Positions 1 to 9,253 are shown, numbered from the stretch's first letter. The stretch is DNA of 64,000 bases from Natribaculum luteum (GCF_023008545.1 NZ_CP095398.1:124001-188000), one strand, 5' to 3'. Translations and numbers: made by a program. Notes: a model not told the origin generated them from the sequence alone.

Positions 1-113
1 CTGCTCCAGTACTCCTCGAGGCAGCGAATTCACCTGGCTCGCCGTGCTGTAGCGTGGTTCTCGAAATGCGCGTGACAACCACGCGAAAACACGGTACACA
101 GCTATAGTAAAAA

Positions 114-1002
114 TTAGAAATAATTACTCACTTCTGGTACAGAGAGATGATCGAGAGCTGTATCAATCGCCGTTGTAAGATCGTCGAGTGACGCAAAGAA
201 GCGGTTGCGAAGAGCGGCTTGGAGTTGTTTCCAGCACTCCTCAACAGGATTTCGCTCTGGCGAGTACGCTGATGACGTGACGAAGGCGAGGTCGTCACGG
301 GCCGCCAGGTCCGTGACGGCCGATGCCTGGAAATACGGCAATCAATCCAGCACAACGAGCAGACCATCTTCAAAGTCATTCATGACTGGATAAATACAGT
401 TTTTGCGTGAATGGCAGTAACATACCCTTCAAATCGAGAAAAAAGCGATCACCATCTCGGTGATCGCGCCGAAGAGACACGGCCAGTCGCGTTGACCGGA
501 TAATTCGACAGACAGTCGTGTGCTACGCGGAAACCACGCGGCACGCTGCTCGACTTGCACGGATATCTTGTCAACATCGTAGGTTTCGGCAAGATATCGC
601 TGGACGAGCGCCGGCGCGTCAAGGCCAATTTGCTCGGGAGATCCGTAGACAGCTTCTTCGAATTCTTCTTGCTCGTTATCTGAGAGCGGTCGCTTTCTCC
701 CAGATCGACGAGCATCAGTAACGGCCTGCTCAAGCGACTCATCAGTATCGAGTCGCTTGAGCCAGCTATCGATCGTCCATCGCTGCACGTCGTCCCATTC
801 GGCGAGTTCAGTCTTCGTGACGCCGTTTTTGTACGCTATCGCGGCTAAGAGCCGTTGTGTTGCTTCTTTCTGTCAACGTTGTCGAGAGCATCTTGCAGCT
901 CTTCGACAGAGCTGTCGGGGTGATCCAGTCTGGGACGATACGAGCAAATAGTTCTAATGGGTACTCTCGTAGTGTCTTAGAATGTATCGGGATGAGTGTC
1001 AC
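114..1002 (-). pseudogene. Decayed IS630-family transposase
   Basis: Pieces of one IS630-type transposase lie in order on the minus strand but in different frames. The N-terminal helix-turn-helix part (about 1002-770) loses its frame near 860. A middle piece (788-429) carries the end of the HTH region and then jumps straight to a sequence around AAWFPRSTRLSVELSGQRDW, so part of the catalytic domain seems deleted. The C-terminal piece (about 341-114) keeps the DDE end motif SAYSPERNPVEECWKQL and a natural stop at 114. No intact reading frame remains, so this is an inactive fossil. I could not define terminal repeats. Confidence 0.8.
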
Positions 1003-1112
1003 TGTCGAGAGCCAACCAGATGCAGTCAGCTGCCCGGAAGCGATATCCGGCAGTCACCTACATTTCAGTCCGAATCGTCTGCCTGCATCCAAGGTGGGAA
1101 GCCGAACCGCAG

Positions 1113-2504
1113 TCAATAGAACAGACTGAATAGTCCAAACTGGACCGGGAGTAACAGCAGGATCGTCGCGACTGAACACGAGATCGTCGTGACGATCAGT
1201 TCCCGCGTCTCGAGATTGCCCTCGTTCAGGATGACAATGAGAACCGCTGACTGGTAGGGAAAGAAGTATGAACTGAGCGCCATCGTTTCTGCCAACAAAA
1301 CAGGCGTGAACGGGAGCCCCGCCGCGCTGATGTAGGGAATCAGAATCGGCGTCAGGACGCTAGCGACGGCCAGCCCCTCCATTAGTAAGGTGAGCGCGAA
1401 CGTAATTGCAAAAATGGAGATAAGTACTACTGCAAGCGGGCCGTCTGTCGGAATCAACTCGAGGAGATAGGTTGCCGCGCTATCGGTAAATCCGGTCTGA
1501 GTCAGTCCGTCACCGATCGCAAACACCGCCGCAATAAAAAAGAGGATCGAAAAGTCGACGTCGCTCCCGACGGTTTCGAAGTCAGCGACGCCAATCGTCG
1601 GCAGGAACGAGAGGACAACGACGGTGACTGCACCGATCACCGGGTGGAACCCGTGAACGAAGTCCGTTGCCCAGATCAGCGTCCCTACAAGCAGGAACGC
1701 CAACATCCGTTTTTCGGTCCTGCTATCGTCTTGGCTTCCGTTCTCGGGTACCTCGAAACCCGAGTTGGACGGCGGCCGAAAGAGGACATAGACGATACCG
1801 ATGACCAGCAACACACGAACAAAGCCCATAATGGGATACATATGGAGCCACCACTCTGACCACGAGATAGTGTGACCCGCGATCGACTGACTAAAACTCG
1901 AAATGATGATATTTGGGAGGTCCGCAGTCAGTATCCCCGCAGAGCCGTAGAACGTCGCAAACAGCGGGCCGAGATAGAGTCCCACTCGCGCCTCTCGAGC
2001 GTCGAAAAGTGAGCCGAGTTCTCGAAGGATCGGTGCGATCGCGAGGATACGGACGAGCGCCGAGGGAACGAGAAACGCGAGTGTGTGGGCCCCGATCGAT
2101 AGCGCGAGCAACAACCGACGATAGGTACGAATCGAACTGGCGTCGGTTGGGTCACCGAGACTTCTGGTCGCGATCCACCGCCCAATCCTGGTCGCGAGGC
2201 CACTCTGGCGTGTCGCCTCGCCCATCAGCAGCCCGAAGCCGATGAGCCACGTCGCCGGTTTCTGAAAGCCGACGAGGGCAAGTTCCGTCGAAAAGGTGAC
2301 GGCGATCAGCCCGAGACCGATCAGCCCGGTATACGAAGGTGGAACCGGCGTCAGCATCCAGAGGACGATCGAGAAGAGCGTAATCGCGAGCATTATCGCC
2401 GTTGCTCCCGATGCGGCCAGCCACGCCACGATAGCGACGATCGCGGCCAGGGGAAAGGCCACTACTGGCGAGCGGAGCGTCTCGAGGGCACCGGAACGTG
2501 TCAT
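1113..2504 (-). CDS. SLC13/DASS-family anion transporter
   Basis: The product is 463 aa and almost entirely hydrophobic, with about 11-12 predicted membrane segments spread over the full length. Its organisation matches SLC13 (divalent anion:Na+ symporter) permeases, which carry dicarboxylates, citrate, sulfate or similar anions. The segment around residues 75-110 and the re-entrant-like stretches near 290-320 and 385-410 fit this family. The start is supported by a TATA-like box (about 2527-2534) 25-30 nt upstream of the ATG. It is divergent from a UspA gene and sits next to IS debris. Substrate is not readable from sequence; an organic acid or aromatic acid would suit the island. Confidence 0.75.
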   Translation of the reverse strand: MTRSGALETLRSPVVAFPLAAIVAIVAWLAASGATAIMLAITLFSIVLWMLTPVPPSYTGLIGLGLIAVTFSTELALVGFQKPATWLIGFGLLMGEATRQSGLATRIGRWIATRSLGDPTDASSIRTYRRLLLALSIGAHTLAFLVPSALVRILAIAPILRELGSLFDAREARVGLYLGPLFATFYGSAGILTADLPNIIISSFSQSIAGHTISWSEWWLHMYPIMGFVRVLLVIGIVYVLFRPPSNSGFEVPENGSQDDSRTEKRMLAFLLVGTLIWATDFVHGFHPVIGAVTVVVLSFLPTIGVADFETVGSDVDFSILFFIAAVFAIGDGLTQTGFTDSAATYLLELIPTDGPLAVVLISIFAITFALTLLMEGLAVASVLTPILIPYISAAGLPFTPVLLAETMALSSYFFPYQSAVLIVILNEGNLETRELIVTTISCSVATILLLLPVQFGLFSLFY

Positions 2505-2526
2505 CGATCCATTCTCAATAGCGAGA

Positions 2527-2534
2527 CAATAAAG
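2527..2534 (-). promoter_or_regulatory. TATA-like box of the SLC13 gene
   Basis: An AT-rich octamer, CTTTATTG on the minus strand, lies about 26 nt before the ATG at 2504. That is the usual spacing for a leaderless haloarchaeal transcript. Confidence 0.45.
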
Positions 2535-2793
2535 CTGTCGTGATTTCTGGCCGTTTATCGCGGTGATCCTAACGCGAATACGGATCGTGACGAGACCCGC
2601 TTGGATCCGCTTCCTCCTCGACAGAAATCGAGCCGATCAACGTCACGAGGACCTGTGCCCGCTGTGGATGTGTCGAACTCTCGACGGTCCGTCGTCGGCG
2701 CTCGAGGCGTTTCTCGTCGAACATCCCGACGAACGTCCTGTTGATGGATTGTTCAGACGACGTGACTGTATACAATGCAAATAGTTATAACCG

Positions 2794-3189
2794 ATGGCAA
2801 CTATACTACTGTGTGCCGACACCGACACCGAACGAGTAGCGAACCATGTCGCGTCGATCACGACGCTGCCGCTGGAAACGGACGCCGTCCGAGTCGTCGT
2901 TTATCACGTCTTCCGTACCGACGACGACGGCGCAAACGCAAGCGATCTCAAATCCGTCGCCTACACGACCGACGCGCTCGAGGACGCGGGCTTCGACGTG
3001 GACGTCAGGCAGTCGAGCGGCGATGCGGTTCGAAACATCCGCGAGACGGCAACAGACGTCGATGCCGACGTGATCAGTATCGCTGGCCGAAAACGGTCTC
3101 CGACCGGAAAAGCACTTTTCGGTAGCGTTACACAGCAGGTGAGTCTCCGATCGAATCGGCCGGTGCTGCTCTGTTCCGCAGACGAATAG
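2794..3189 (+). CDS. Universal stress protein (UspA family)
   Basis: A 131-aa single-domain UspA protein. It has the ATP-binding UspA motif near the C terminus (GRKRSPTGKALFGSVTQQV, about residues 98-116), following the G-x2-G-x9-G-S/T pattern of ATP-binding members. The N terminus MATILLCAD is a typical first beta strand. It is divergent from the SLC13 transporter and convergent with the YjiH-type membrane protein. A second UspA at 57348 shares the same SPTGK-LFGSVTQ motif and also sits next to a transporter, so I infer a transport-linked regulatory role, as for TeaD beside TRAP transporters. Confidence 0.85.
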   Translation: MATILLCADTDTERVANHVASITTLPLETDAVRVVVYHVFRTDDDGANASDLKSVAYTTDALEDAGFDVDVRQSSGDAVRNIRETATDVDADVISIAGRKRSPTGKALFGSVTQQVSLRSNRPVLLCSADE

Positions 3190-3348
3190 ATCCAGGGCCG
3201 ATTTTCGCCGTCGAATCGAGACGCACCGCAGCGTATCGTCTGGTCGCTCCGATCGCGCCGGAAGTGACCGGGTCGAGATCCATCGTCCGATGGAATCGTT
3301 CGTGCAGTTGTCTCGAGGCGACCGAACCACGACACACTATCAGTATGT

Positions 3349-4854
3349 TTACAGGAGGCCGACGAACAGCGCGCCGTGGACCAGGGCTGCGGTGATCGGA
3401 ATGAGAAGAGCGGTCCGCATCAGAAACAGCACGAAGAGGTCCCGAAATCGGATGGGAATGTCGTCGAACATGTCGACCATCATCGGGGCCGACGCGGCAA
3501 AGAAGATCGCCTGCGAACTCACCACGATCACGACGAATACCTTCGTGATCAGATCGGTTCCGACGGCGAACGTCGCGCCGATGAACATCTCCGCGCCGCC
3601 GAGGATCACGGACGTCGCGGCCATCTGCGGGTCCGGAATACCAAACGCCGACAGGATGGGGACGAGTGGCGTCGAGAGAATCGCGAACACCGGCGTGTAC
3701 TGGTTGAGTATCACGGCGGACATTCCGATCGTGAGAATGGTGCCGAGCATCATTCCGGTCAGTTTCATGCCGTCGATGAGTCCCTCGACCGCAGAGCGCG
3801 GGATCGAGGCCCCCACTTCGGCGGTTCTGATAGCCTCGTTGAACGCGAACCGGACGTAGTCGCTAAACGAGCCGCTGAACTCCGGTTCAGGATCCGGCTC
3901 TGCGACGAATTCGTTCGGAACAGTCGAGAGCGGTGGAATCCGAACAAGGATAACCGCCGTTAGGATCACGCTGATCAGGTACAGGAAAACGACGATCGGG
4001 AAGACGTGAAGAATCCCGAGGACGGCAGCAATCGCTCCGACCGTCCCCAGATTTCCGGTAGCGAAACAGGTGCAGATAGCGAAGACCTCCCGTTTGTTGT
4101 ACCCACCACGGTCAAACACGTTTCGCGTAAGGTAGTATCCGATGCTGAACGAACCGAGCCACGACGCCGCACTATCGAGGGCCGCGCGGCCGGGCAACTT
4201 AAACAGCGGCCGCATCATCGGCTGTGAGAGCGTACCGACGAACTGGAGTCCGCCGAGTTCGGCCAGTAGATTGACGAACACGGCACCAATCGGAATTACG
4301 AGTGCGATCGTCAACAGCAGCCCGTCCCAGACGACCCCTGACGTACTCCCGCTGAGCAGCCAGTCCGGGCCGGTGTCCAGAAGAATTGGGACCGCGATGG
4401 CGATCCCCACGACGCGGAACAGCCAGAAGATCTTCGACGTCTGCCAGTAATCCAGCTGGAATCGGCCGACGAGCTCGTCGTCGATCGTCACGATACCGTG
4501 ATAGTTGGCCATCGAGACGGTCGTCAGCAGACCCCCGGCGACTATCAGGCCGAACGTGAAATACTCGAGAAGGGTCGGGAACGCTTCCTGTATGAGCCCG
4601 ACGACTACGTCGAGTGGAATCGTCGTCTGCCCGTTCCACCCGATCGGGAACAGGAAGAAAAATGAGCCGATACTGAACGCGAGGATGAATTTCAGCAACG
4701 GCCGAGGTCGTTTTTTTCTCAGATCAACATCGTCGATCGTCTTGCTGTCCGGCGCTGCAGAATCACCGGACACATGTTCGTCATTCTCCCACGCAGTTCT
4801 ACCGAAGTAGTTGGATAGCGATTTGCCGTCAGACCGATTTCGTAGCAGTCTCAT
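3349..4854 (-). CDS. YjiH-type membrane protein, 5' end displaced by IS66
   Basis: A polytopic membrane protein with nucleoside-recognition/Gate-type domains, as in the YjiH family; about 8-10 membrane segments follow a short hydrophilic N terminus. Reading 4798 down to 3349 joined to 6394-6384 restores a 486-residue protein beginning MFGRTAWENDEH, so the native ATG (6394-6392) is now on the far side of the IS66 element. In its present form translation could only start inside the IS, for example at the ATG at 4854, adding about 16 IS-derived residues before Asn-Tyr-Phe-Gly. The native promoter has been left behind, so expression is doubtful. Its biochemical role is unknown; the family is thought to be involved in transport. 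Confidence 0.75.
   Translation of the reverse strand: MRLLRNRSDGKSLSNYFGRTAWENDEHVSGDSAAPDSKTIDDVDLRKKRPRPLLKFILAFSIGSFFFLFPIGWNGQTTIPLDVVVGLIQEAFPTLLEYFTFGLIVAGGLLTTVSMANYHGIVTIDDELVGRFQLDYWQTSKIFWLFRVVGIAIAVPILLDTGPDWLLSGSTSGVVWDGLLLTIALVIPIGAVFVNLLAELGGLQFVGTLSQPMMRPLFKLPGRAALDSAASWLGSFSIGYYLTRNVFDRGGYNKREVFAICTCFATGNLGTVGAIAAVLGILHVFPIVVFLYLISVILTAVILVRIPPLSTVPNEFVAEPDPEPEFSGSFSDYVRFAFNEAIRTAEVGASIPRSAVEGLIDGMKLTGMMLGTILTIGMSAVILNQYTPVFAILSTPLVPILSAFGIPDPQMAATSVILGGAEMFIGATFAVGTDLITKVFVVIVVSSQAIFFAASAPMMVDMFDDIPIRFRDLFVLFLMRTALLIPITAALVHGALFVGLL
4799..4806. repeat. IS66 target-site duplication, left copy
   Basis: The 8 bp CTACCGAA here is repeated exactly at 6384-6391, directly flanking the inverted repeats of the element. 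Eight base pairs is the usual IS66 duplication length. Confidence 0.95.
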
Positions 4855-6383
4855 GAATGGTCTCTCAATGGTGAACCAAGTGTGTCGCTGGGGATTGGCG
4901 GATCGCCGGAATCGATAGATTCCGCGATCCGCACCGAGAACAGTACGCATCTCCGCCAGCAACTCGTAGTCCAGAAGCTTGAGAACCGTCTTCTCCGTCG
5001 CCAACTCGCTGCACAGCAACAACAGATCGAACAACTTGAGACTCGCCTCAAGAGGTACGAAAACCCAAACACACCACCCAGTAAGCAGGGTGGTGCGGCT
5101 GGATCACCTGGCAACGACGACAGCGACGAGGAAAAGGACGAAAACCAGGAAGACGACGCTGGCGGCGACGCTGACGCCGCCAGCGACTCATCCCCAGGAC
5201 GTAGCGAAGGTCACGAAGGAACAACTCGACCGCCACCTGAACCAGAGGAGACTATTCGAGTCGATCAGGGATATTGTCCAGATTGTGAGCAAAGCCTCTC
5301 TAACCCGGACAGCTACGTCTCACGAACTGTTATCGACATTCCTCTTCCCATTCCAACCACTGTCATCGAGTACAAACTCGGCAAACACCGCTGTTCCTGT
5401 GGAAACGAGGTCGTTGCTGAACATCCTGACTGCCCGGAAACCGGGCGGTTTGGGCCGAATATCATGGCCCAAACCGCCCTCGGTAGGTTCCATCAGCGAC
5501 TTCCGAACCGTAAACAGGCGGAGCTGTTTGATTGGGAACTCGATATTCCCATCTCTCATCGGACGATCTACAACCTGACCAAGCGGGTCGCAGACCGGCT
5601 GCGACCCGCGTATGACGATGTCAAAGCCCGTATTCAGGAAAGTGACGTCGTCTACTGCGATGAAACGGGATTTCCTGTTGACGGAGAGCAACACTGGGCG
5701 TGGACGTTCGTTACTGACGAAGAGGTGCTGTTCTGGGTTGATGAGAGTCGTGGAAGCCAGGTGTTAGAGGACGTCCTCGGCGAGGAATTCGCCGAGGACT
5801 CGACGCTCAGCTGTGACGGTTGGTCAGCGTATCCGAGCTATCACACGAAGCTCCAGCGGTGCTGGGCACATCTGTTGCGGGAGGCGGAGTACGTTGCTGA
5901 ACGGTACGAGGAAGCAGAGAAGTTATCTGCGGAGTTACACGCTCTCCATGACGATTTAACGGCGTTCGACAAGGAGGATCCATCCGCCTCCGCCCGCGAG
6001 CAGAAGCGGGCGGAGGCGTCGTTACATCTGGAAGGCCTGATCAGGGAAGACTATGAGGCACAGGAGGTCCAGAAGCTGATCGAGAAGATCAGGAACGGGT
6101 TAGGCCACTGGCTGACGTTCGTCACAGAGCCAGACGTCGATTCGACGAATAATCGCGCAGAGCGCGCTCTGCGCGAGCAAGTTGTGCTGCGGAAGATGTT
6201 CCGGACCCTCCGCTCAGCCGAAGGGGTCCAGATTCACGAGACGATCACGACCATGTTAGCCACGTGGAAACGGCGAGGACTAGATCCGCCTGAACAGCTC
6301 CAGTCCATCCTCGGTGGGAAAGAACTCAGTTCAGGATGAGAGGTATCACTGATCGGTGAATCCTGGTCACGCTATCCAACTAC
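4807..6383 (+). mobile_element. IS66-family insertion sequence (1577 bp)
   Basis: The element is bounded by a perfect 14-bp terminal inverted repeat: GTAGTTGGATAGCG at 4807-4820 and its complement at 6370-6383. It is flanked by the 8-bp duplication CTACCGAA (4799-4806 and 6384-6391). It encodes one transposase (TnpC type) and no TnpA/TnpB accessory proteins. The intact ends, exact duplication and intact gene all point to a recent insertion. It interrupts a YjiH-type gene immediately after its start codon. Confidence 0.95.
4882..6339 (+). CDS. tnpC: IS66 transposase (TnpC)
   Basis: A 485-aa transposase. In order: an N-terminal leucine-zipper-like coiled coil (about residues 24-60), the NTPPSKQ linker typical of IS66, a low-complexity acidic stretch (about 75-125), a zinc finger (CPDC then CSCG, about 133-175), and the DDE core with the Asp in VVYCDETGFP, the Asp in LSCDGWSAY and the Glu in NNRAERALRE. 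All three catalytic residues are present and the frame is uninterrupted, so it may be active. The start codon is a GTG 75 bp inside the left inverted repeat. Confidence 0.93.
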   Translation: MSLGIGGSPESIDSAIRTENSTHLRQQLVVQKLENRLLRRQLAAQQQQIEQLETRLKRYENPNTPPSKQGGAAGSPGNDDSDEEKDENQEDDAGGDADAASDSSPGRSEGHEGTTRPPPEPEETIRVDQGYCPDCEQSLSNPDSYVSRTVIDIPLPIPTTVIEYKLGKHRCSCGNEVVAEHPDCPETGRFGPNIMAQTALGRFHQRLPNRKQAELFDWELDIPISHRTIYNLTKRVADRLRPAYDDVKARIQESDVVYCDETGFPVDGEQHWAWTFVTDEEVLFWVDESRGSQVLEDVLGEEFAEDSTLSCDGWSAYPSYHTKLQRCWAHLLREAEYVAERYEEAEKLSAELHALHDDLTAFDKEDPSASAREQKRAEASLHLEGLIREDYEAQEVQKLIEKIRNGLGHWLTFVTEPDVDSTNNRAERALREQVVLRKMFRTLRSAEGVQIHETITTMLATWKRRGLDPPEQLQSILGGKELSSG

Positions 6384-6391
6384 CTACCGAA
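6384..6391. repeat. IS66 target-site duplication, right copy
   Basis: Exact second copy of CTACCGAA (see 4799-4806). It also contains codons 2-3 of the interrupted YjiH-type gene. Confidence 0.95.
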
Positions 6392-6430
6392 CATAGTTCG
6401 ACCACATCGATCATGGATAATAAAAATACT
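6392..6430 (-). promoter_or_regulatory. Stranded promoter and start codon of the YjiH-type gene
   Basis: On the minus strand a TATA-like run (TTTTTATTA, about 6418-6426) lies about 29 nt before an ATG at 6394-6392. Translating from this ATG through the target duplication and continuing at 4798 restores the reading frame of the gene ending at 3349. The promoter and start codon are therefore separated from the gene body by 1577 bp of IS66. Confidence 0.8.
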
Positions 6431-6924
6431 GGCTATATTTGGGCAATTCTTACCAGCACACATCGATGTGACTGATATGTCGAACACTGTCTTCTTCATT
6501 CTCGTCCCGCGACGGCTCGTGATTCGATCACACATCAATTCCGTCAGGACTCGAGGACCACGTGTCGTCCCCCCGCTCCCGCTTGCCGAGCCCTTTCATT
6601 CGAGCAATAGGTGTTACAAACCACGACCTTTCTTGGATATACATTATATTGGCTTGCTAAATAGGATATTATGATGAATGTGTAATCTATCCAGTGTTCT
6701 GTCCCTGGATCTGCGATAGATGGCACTACTAGACAACATATGGTCAGATATTACGTTCATAGCCGTGTAACGTAACAAGGAGTGGTCGATCGAACGGGGC
6801 CCGACGAGGGCGTGTGCAGACGTGAACACGTAAGCGTTCGCCGCGTGACGACGGAGCGATCCTCACACGAAGAGCAATACGGTGACCACAACTGTTATCA
6901 TGGTTTACTCCAACACTACCGTTT
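6395..6924. other. Intergenic region, no gene recognised
   Basis: About 530 bases that contain the stranded YjiH-type promoter at the left edge and presumably the promoter of the FAD monooxygenase at the right edge. Short open frames here have no haloarchaeal codon bias and no recognisable product. Confidence 0.5.
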
Positions 6925-8160
6925 ATGAGCGGTGATACGACAGCGGCTCCTGTACTGATAGCTGGCGCTGGACCGGTTGGAATGACGACAGCCCTCGCAC
7001 TGCACGCACGGGGCGTCGAAGCGACGATCCTCGAAGCCGAGTCAGAAGACCGAGACCGGTCTGGCAGCCGGGCGATCTACGTTCACGGCTCGACGCTGCG
7101 AACGCTCGAACGGATTCACCCGGGACTGGGCACCGACCTCGTCGACGAGGGACTCGTCTGGCCGACGCGACGGACGCTCTACCAGGGGAAGGAAGTATTC
7201 AGCCGGACGTACGATTCGCCCGGCGGATCCGGAGACATCCCCCACTTTACTAGCGTCCCGCAGGTCGTGACCGAGGCGTACATGCACGACGCGCTCGAGG
7301 GCGCTGGAATCGACATCCACTGGAACGCCGAGGTCGAGATCGTCGACTCCTCGCCCGACGGCGTCCACGTCGAAACGAGTGACGGCCGCGAGTGGGACGG
7401 CGAGTTCCTGGTCGGCGCCGATGGCGGCGGCTCGACCGTCCGCAAGGAGATCGGTGCGAACTTCGAAGGAGACCAGTCCGAGAACGCCTTCATCATTGCC
7501 GACATCGAGGACGAACAGATCGACGGCGATCAGCCAGACCTTGAGCGGATATTCCACTACGACGCTCCGGAAGCTGACGGCCGGAACGTGTTGCTAGTTC
7601 CATTCACCGGCGGCTGGCGGCTCGATATCCAGTGTATCGAGGGTGACGACCCCGAAGAGCTCAGCAGTGAAGACCGGATGCGCGAGTTCGTCTGCGACAT
7701 CATGGGCAACGAGTACGAGGACGACCTCAAGTGGGTCTCTAGTTACTACTTCTTGCAAGTGATGGCGGACACCTTCGTGGACGAACATCGACGAGTGTTA
7801 CTCGCCGGTGAGGCGGCCCACCTGCTGGCTCCCTTCGGTGCTCGCGGTATGAACTCCGGTGTCGCCGACGCGGACGAGGCGGCTTCGGCAATCGCGGCTG
7901 CGATCGACGCCAGGACCGACGCGGTCGTCCGCGAGGAAGTCGAACTGTACGCCGCACGACGTGAGAAGGCTGCAGAGTACAACCTCGACGCGGCAGGCCA
8001 GGCACTGGAGTATCTCCAGGGTGAGGATCCGGTGACAGTCCTGCGAAAGGAAGCCGCGGCTTCGCTGGCCGATCACTTCGAGATCGCCGGCGAGTGGCTC
8101 GACGACGCACCTTACGGCCCGCACGGGACGCCACCGATCGTCTCGACTGGAAATTACTGA
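6925..8160 (+). CDS. FAD-dependent aromatic monooxygenase
   Basis: A 411-aa flavoprotein hydroxylase of the p-hydroxybenzoate hydroxylase/salicylate hydroxylase superfamily. It shows the N-terminal dinucleotide-binding GAGPVG (residues 14-19), the GADGGG FAD/NAD(P)H motif (about 164-169) and the second FAD motif GEAAHLLAPFGARGMNSG (about 295-312). Such enzymes insert one oxygen atom into a phenolic ring. With gentisate dioxygenase in the same island, likely roles are 3-hydroxybenzoate 6-hydroxylase, salicylyl-CoA 5-hydroxylase, or 4-hydroxybenzoyl-CoA 1-hydroxylase (NIH shift to gentisyl-CoA); sequence alone does not decide. It is monocistronic, starting at an ATG with no room for a long leader. 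Confidence 0.87.
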   Translation: MSGDTTAAPVLIAGAGPVGMTTALALHARGVEATILEAESEDRDRSGSRAIYVHGSTLRTLERIHPGLGTDLVDEGLVWPTRRTLYQGKEVFSRTYDSPGGSGDIPHFTSVPQVVTEAYMHDALEGAGIDIHWNAEVEIVDSSPDGVHVETSDGREWDGEFLVGADGGGSTVRKEIGANFEGDQSENAFIIADIEDEQIDGDQPDLERIFHYDAPEADGRNVLLVPFTGGWRLDIQCIEGDDPEELSSEDRMREFVCDIMGNEYEDDLKWVSSYYFLQVMADTFVDEHRRVLLAGEAAHLLAPFGARGMNSGVADADEAASAIAAAIDARTDAVVREEVELYAARREKAAEYNLDAAGQALEYLQGEDPVTVLRKEAAASLADHFEIAGEWLDDAPYGPHGTPPIVSTGNY

Positions 8161-8242
8161 ACCGCATTTCGCGACGGACAGTTCTTACGCTATCGGCGGC
8201 GAATCGATAGCGCTGTCGGCGGAAACGCGACGAAAAGAAGGG

Positions 8243-8566
8243 TCAGTTCAGGTCTAGTTTCTCGGCGATCCAATGGTCCCGGGCAGCCATCACGAGTTCC
8301 TTCTCGTCCTCGAAGTCGGTCGTTTCGGCGACGAACTCGTCCCACTCGCCGTGGGAGACTGTCTCGAGTTTGGCGGCGGAATCGGCGTCGCTGGGACTGG
8401 CCGCGACCAGGTCGTCAAACGATTCGAACTCGGTGTTGGCCTGAACGAACGCCGTGTCGAACAGGTCGGTGATGGGAATCTCATCGTCGCAGTCGTGTAC
8501 GTTTTCGGCGTCCGGGAGGTCGTCACGCTGCTCTGCAGCTGCTCTGATATCCATCTCTAGCGCCAT
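8243..8566 (-). CDS. Small acidic protein of unknown function
   Basis: The 107-aa product starts at the ATG MALEMDIRAAAEQ. It is very acidic (about a quarter Asp/Glu) and has typical haloarchaeal composition up to its stop. No motif is recognised. A longer reading upstream is Arg/Ser-rich and overlaps an aldehyde dehydrogenase scar in another frame, so the internal ATG at 8566 is preferred. It is convergent with the FAD monooxygenase. It may be a small partner protein of the aromatic genes, but this is only contextual. Confidence 0.6.
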   Translation of the reverse strand: MALEMDIRAAAEQRDDLPDAENVHDCDDEIPITDLFDTAFVQANTEFESFDDLVAASPSDADSAAKLETVSHGEWDEFVAETTDFEDEKELVMAARDHWIAEKLDLN

Positions 8567-8672
8567 GGTTCCATTCGATGTCGATACCTTGTAAATCCAT
8601 CCCATTCGCGATCGGCGGATCGACGAGACGGCGGGGCCGGCAAACGAACGTGGTCCCCGTCGTTCGACGGCT

Positions 8673-8840
8673 TCAATGATGGGCTGTGCAGAACGGGAAC
8701 TCGTGGGGCTCGTGCTGGAGCGAGATCCACTTCTTTTCGTTGCTCTCGCGTACGTTGTTCGTGCCGACGTGGACCGAACTCGAGAGGCCATACGCCGTGT
8801 CGTTGGCGAGTTCAACCGCCTCGTCGACGTCCGAGCAACC
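8673..8840 (-). pseudogene. Aldehyde dehydrogenase C-terminal scar
   Basis: In the minus frame one reads DVDEAVELANDTAYGLSSSV (about 8831-8772) and shortly after KKWISLQHEPHEFPF, then a stop at 8673. The first matches the EAIELANATEYGLAASV segment and the second the PKWTSIQHEPRDYSF C terminus of the intact aldehyde dehydrogenase at 26319-27809. About 60 codons between them are missing. It is therefore a small, internally deleted remnant of a second aldehyde dehydrogenase of the same subfamily. Confidence 0.75.
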
Positions 8841-9056
8841 AGTGAGTCGTCGACGGTCACGTCGTACTGGGATTCGTCGATGGTGTCGAGTATTTCACGG
8901 GATGTTTTGATAGGAGAGATATACAATATCAGTTACATCGTGGACTATCGAAATTCAACGCCGTATACCGCTCTCCCACGAGCATGAATGAGAGCACCCG
9001 AGATCGGTTTCGTCAGGCCTCGAGATGGACTCTTTTCCACCACCGGGCTCGGGGAG

Positions 9057-9248
9057 TTAGCTAAATTCCTCAAAGGGTTGTTGACAAGTGTTACAGTAGT
9101 GGACTGTCCGACACAGTGCCGGTCCCCTCTGTTGCTCGACGTGAGTGTCAGCCGATCCGCAGAACGGACAGACGATATCGTCCTGTGGCGTGTCGGCGCT
9201 TCCGCCAGACGATCCCTTCCCAGTCGATGGTGTCGAAGCGTTAGTCAT
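9057..9248 (-). CDS. paaD: PaaD C-terminal zinc-ribbon protein
   Basis: The 63-aa product starts at ATG 9248 (MTNASTPS). After a Ser/Gly-rich leader it has the four-Cys zinc ribbon of PaaD (CPFCGS, then CRTVHYCNTCQQPFEEF). In most bacteria this ribbon is fused behind the MIP18/DUF59 domain; here it begins 5 bp after the stop of that domain's gene, in another frame. It is the last gene of the paaABCD-like operon. PaaD is thought to help assemble or mature the oxygenase iron centre. The split could be an ancient gene fission or a recent frameshift; both halves look intact. Confidence 0.8.
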   Translation of the reverse strand: MTNASTPSTGKGSSGGSADTPQDDIVCPFCGSADTHVEQQRGPALCRTVHYCNTCQQPFEEFS

Positions 9249-9253
9249 CGTCG

